Assembly: GCA_003497545.1 (NCBI GenBank)
Contig: DNNT01000147.1
Span: forward strand, 19,744-25,433
Length of the DNA: 5,690 bases
From: Arenimonas sp.
Lineage (GTDB): Bacteria; Pseudomonadota; Gammaproteobacteria; Xanthomonadales; Xanthomonadaceae
Direction of reading: 5' to 3'
Shown here: positions 4,408 through 5,690 of the stretch, piece by piece
How positions within the stretch are numbered: position 1 is the first letter of the stretch
How the letters are laid out: each line of letters opens with the position of its first letter
The notes under the pieces: model-generated
The model's database searches: none
Seen by the model: the letters and a program-made list of their open reading frames with translations, nothing else
Told to the model about the DNA's origin: nothing
Translations under genes and position numbers: made by a program

Positions 4408-5690
4408 ATGCGCCTGGTCGAGGCGTTCGAGTCATCCACCAGCGTGGTGGCGGTGATGCGCGGCAGCGACGGCGTCTTCCTTGGCGTCAACGCCGCGTTT
4501 GAGCGTAGCACCGGCTACCGTCGCGACCAGGTGATAGGGCGGCTGCCGATCGAGATCGGCCTGTGGCCGGACCCCGCTTTCCGCGCCCGCATCTGGAGCG
4601 TCCTGCGCGCCGAGCAGCGTGCGGTGGCGCTGCCCATGAGCCTGGCCTGCGCCGACGGCCGGCTGCGCCCGGGCCACCTGAGCGTCGAGTTCGCCCGTGA
4701 CGGCGGCGAAACCGTGGTGTTCTGCCTGGTGCACCTGGATCCCGACCAGTCGGCGGTGCCCGCGGCCGAGGCCGTGGTGCCCGACGGCTTCTACCGCTCG
4801 CTCTACCTGGCGGCGTCGGAAGGCATCTACCGCAGCCTGCCCGGCGGCGGTTTCCTGGACGTGAACCCGGCGATGGCGCGCATCCTCGGCTTCGGCTCGC
4901 CGGCCGCACTGCTGGCCGAGCGGGGGCGCAACGCGGTTTCGATGTACGTGGACCCTGCCCACGGCGCCCGCGTGCACGCACGCCTGCTGGCCGGCGAGCG
5001 ACTGGAGCGCGAGCGCGCCCAGGTGCGGCGCCGCGACGGGGCGGTGATCTGGGTGAGCGAGAACAGCCGCGCCATTTTCGGCGAGGCCGGGCAGGTGCTG
5101 TTCTTCGAAGGTTCGCTGGTGGACATCACCGCCCAGGTCGAGGCCGAGCAGGCCCTGCTGCGCTCCGAAAGCAAGTACCGGACCCTGGTCGAGCACAGCC
5201 AGGTGGGCGTGTTCATCATGGCCGGCGAGCGCTACACCTACGCCAACCACGCCTTCGCCCAGATGCTGGGCTACCGCGAGGACGAACTGGTGGGCCGCGA
5301 CTACCGGGAAATCATGGCGCCCGATGCCGTGCCGCAGTCCGAGCGCCGCGACCAGGACCGGCTGGCGGGCCGCCCGGTGCCACGCGACTTCGAATCCGTG
5401 CTGGTCCACCGCGAAGGCCGCCGCGTGCACGTGAAGGTGAGCATCGGGCCGGTGCTGCTGGACGGGGTGGAGCACCTGACCGGCACCGTGCTCGACATCA
5501 CCCGCCAGCGCGAGGCCGAGGAGCGACTGCGCTTCCACGCCACCCACGACCCGCTCACCGGCCTGCCCAACCGCATGCTGTTCACGGATCGCCTCGAGCA
5601 ATCGCTGATCCGCGCCCGACGGCGCGAAACGCTGGTCGGCGTGATGTTCATAGACCTCGACCGCTTCAAGCGCGTCAACGACACCCTCGG
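4408..5690 (+). CDS. multi-PAS sensor protein with GGDEF domain (3' end beyond right edge)
   Basis: The visible 427 residues contain three PAS-type sensor modules. PAS1 is about 8-112 ([22 protein letters not shown]). PAS2 is about 128-245 ([50 protein letters not shown]). PAS3 is about 256-370 ([52 protein letters not shown]). A GGDEF domain then begins with [20 protein letters not shown] (377-396) and [20 protein letters not shown] domains make c-di-GMP; the active-site GG(D/E)EF motif and any EAL domain lie outside the window, so activity cannot be judged. No signal peptide or membrane helix is visible, suggesting a cytoplasmic sensor. The start is ATG 4408 with a G-run (4396-4400) 7 nt upstream. 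An in-frame ATG at 4363 precedes the predicted transcription start. It is divergent from msrP, which may reflect shared regulation. PAS ligands are unknown; no haem or flavin signature was recognised. Confidence 0.94.
   Translation, partial: MRLVEAFESSTSVVAVMRGSDGVFLGVNAAFERSTGYRRDQVIGRLPIEIGLWPDPAFRARIWSVLRAEQRAVALPMSLACADGRLRPGHLSVEFARDGGETVVFCLVHLDPDQSAVPAAEAVVPDGFYRSLYLAASEGIYRSLPGGGFLDVNPAMARILGFGSPAALLAERGRNAVSMYVDPAHGARVHARLLAGERLERERAQVRRRDGAVIWVSENSRAIFGEAGQVLFFEGSLVDITAQVEAEQALLRSESKYRTLVEHSQVGVFIMAGERYTYANHAFAQMLGYREDELVGRDYREIMAPDAVPQSERRDQDRLAGRPVPRDFESVLVHREGRRVHVKVSIGPVLLDGVEHLTGTVLDITRQREAEERLRFHATHDPLTGLPNRMLFTDRLEQSLIRARRRETLVGVMFIDLDRFKRVNDTL

Noticed and set aside
3318..4502. 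394-codon plus-strand frame across msrP
   Set aside because: Shadow of msrP, whose identity with the MsrP family is unmistakable. The shadow product is low-complexity.
4332..4511. 60-residue N-terminal extension of MsrP from the ATG at 4511
   Set aside because: It would overlap the divergent PAS-GGDEF gene, would bury the Tat signal about 80 residues in, and has no family counterpart. ATG 4331 has a ribosome site.
4432..5601. 389-codon open frame on the minus strand opposite the PAS-GGDEF gene
   Set aside because: It mirrors the codon pattern of the sense gene, and its product is His/Ala/Val/Gln-rich with no recognisable domain. The sense strand has three PAS modules and a GGDEF start.

Overview
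The window is high-GC (I estimate roughly two thirds or more G+C by eye) and densely coding on both strands, with almost no intergenic DNA. The gene families point to a gammaproteobacterium of the Xanthomonadales type (Lysobacter/Xanthomonas relatives). The evidence is a PHA-system small protein of the PF09650 family, an FFLEE-type motif protein and a proteobacterial MsrPQ pair. The genus cannot be fixed from this sequence alone. No RNA genes, insertion sequences, CRISPR arrays or integrase-type genes were seen, and base composition looks uniform, so this reads as core chromosome.

Left block (1-1799). A patatin-like lipid acyl hydrolase, cut by the left edge, runs leftwards from 699. Divergent from it, at 809, is a gene of unknown function with an FFLTDLYG motif. 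That gene collides tail to tail, with a 56-nt overlap, with a 91-aa polyhydroxyalkanoic-acid system protein (1524-1799, minus). Together these suggest a small locus linked to PHA granules or intracellular lipid storage, although no phasin or PHA synthase is visible here.

Middle block (1898-3369). A membrane-anchored protein with two degenerate FHA domains is transcribed rightwards from a 98-nt divergent spacer. Its stop overlaps by 13 nt the end of msrQ, which comes from the opposite direction.

Right block (2749-5690). msrP and msrQ form a leftward, translationally coupled operon (10-nt overlap, GTG start for msrQ). It encodes the periplasmic methionine-sulfoxide repair system: MsrQ is the haem-b quinol-linked membrane subunit and MsrP the Tat-exported molybdenum enzyme. 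Unusually, the MsrP signal region also contains a good lipobox. Divergent from msrP, across a 76-nt spacer with a strong TATACT -10 element, is a multi-PAS protein that enters a GGDEF domain and is cut by the right edge; it is probably a c-di-GMP enzyme.

No clearly new defence or mobile system was found. The points most worth a second look are the Tat-plus-lipobox MsrP, the patatin with an altered oxyanion-hole motif beside PHA-linked genes, the FHA protein lacking the usual phosphothreonine-binding residues, and the overlapping gene tails at 1524-1579.
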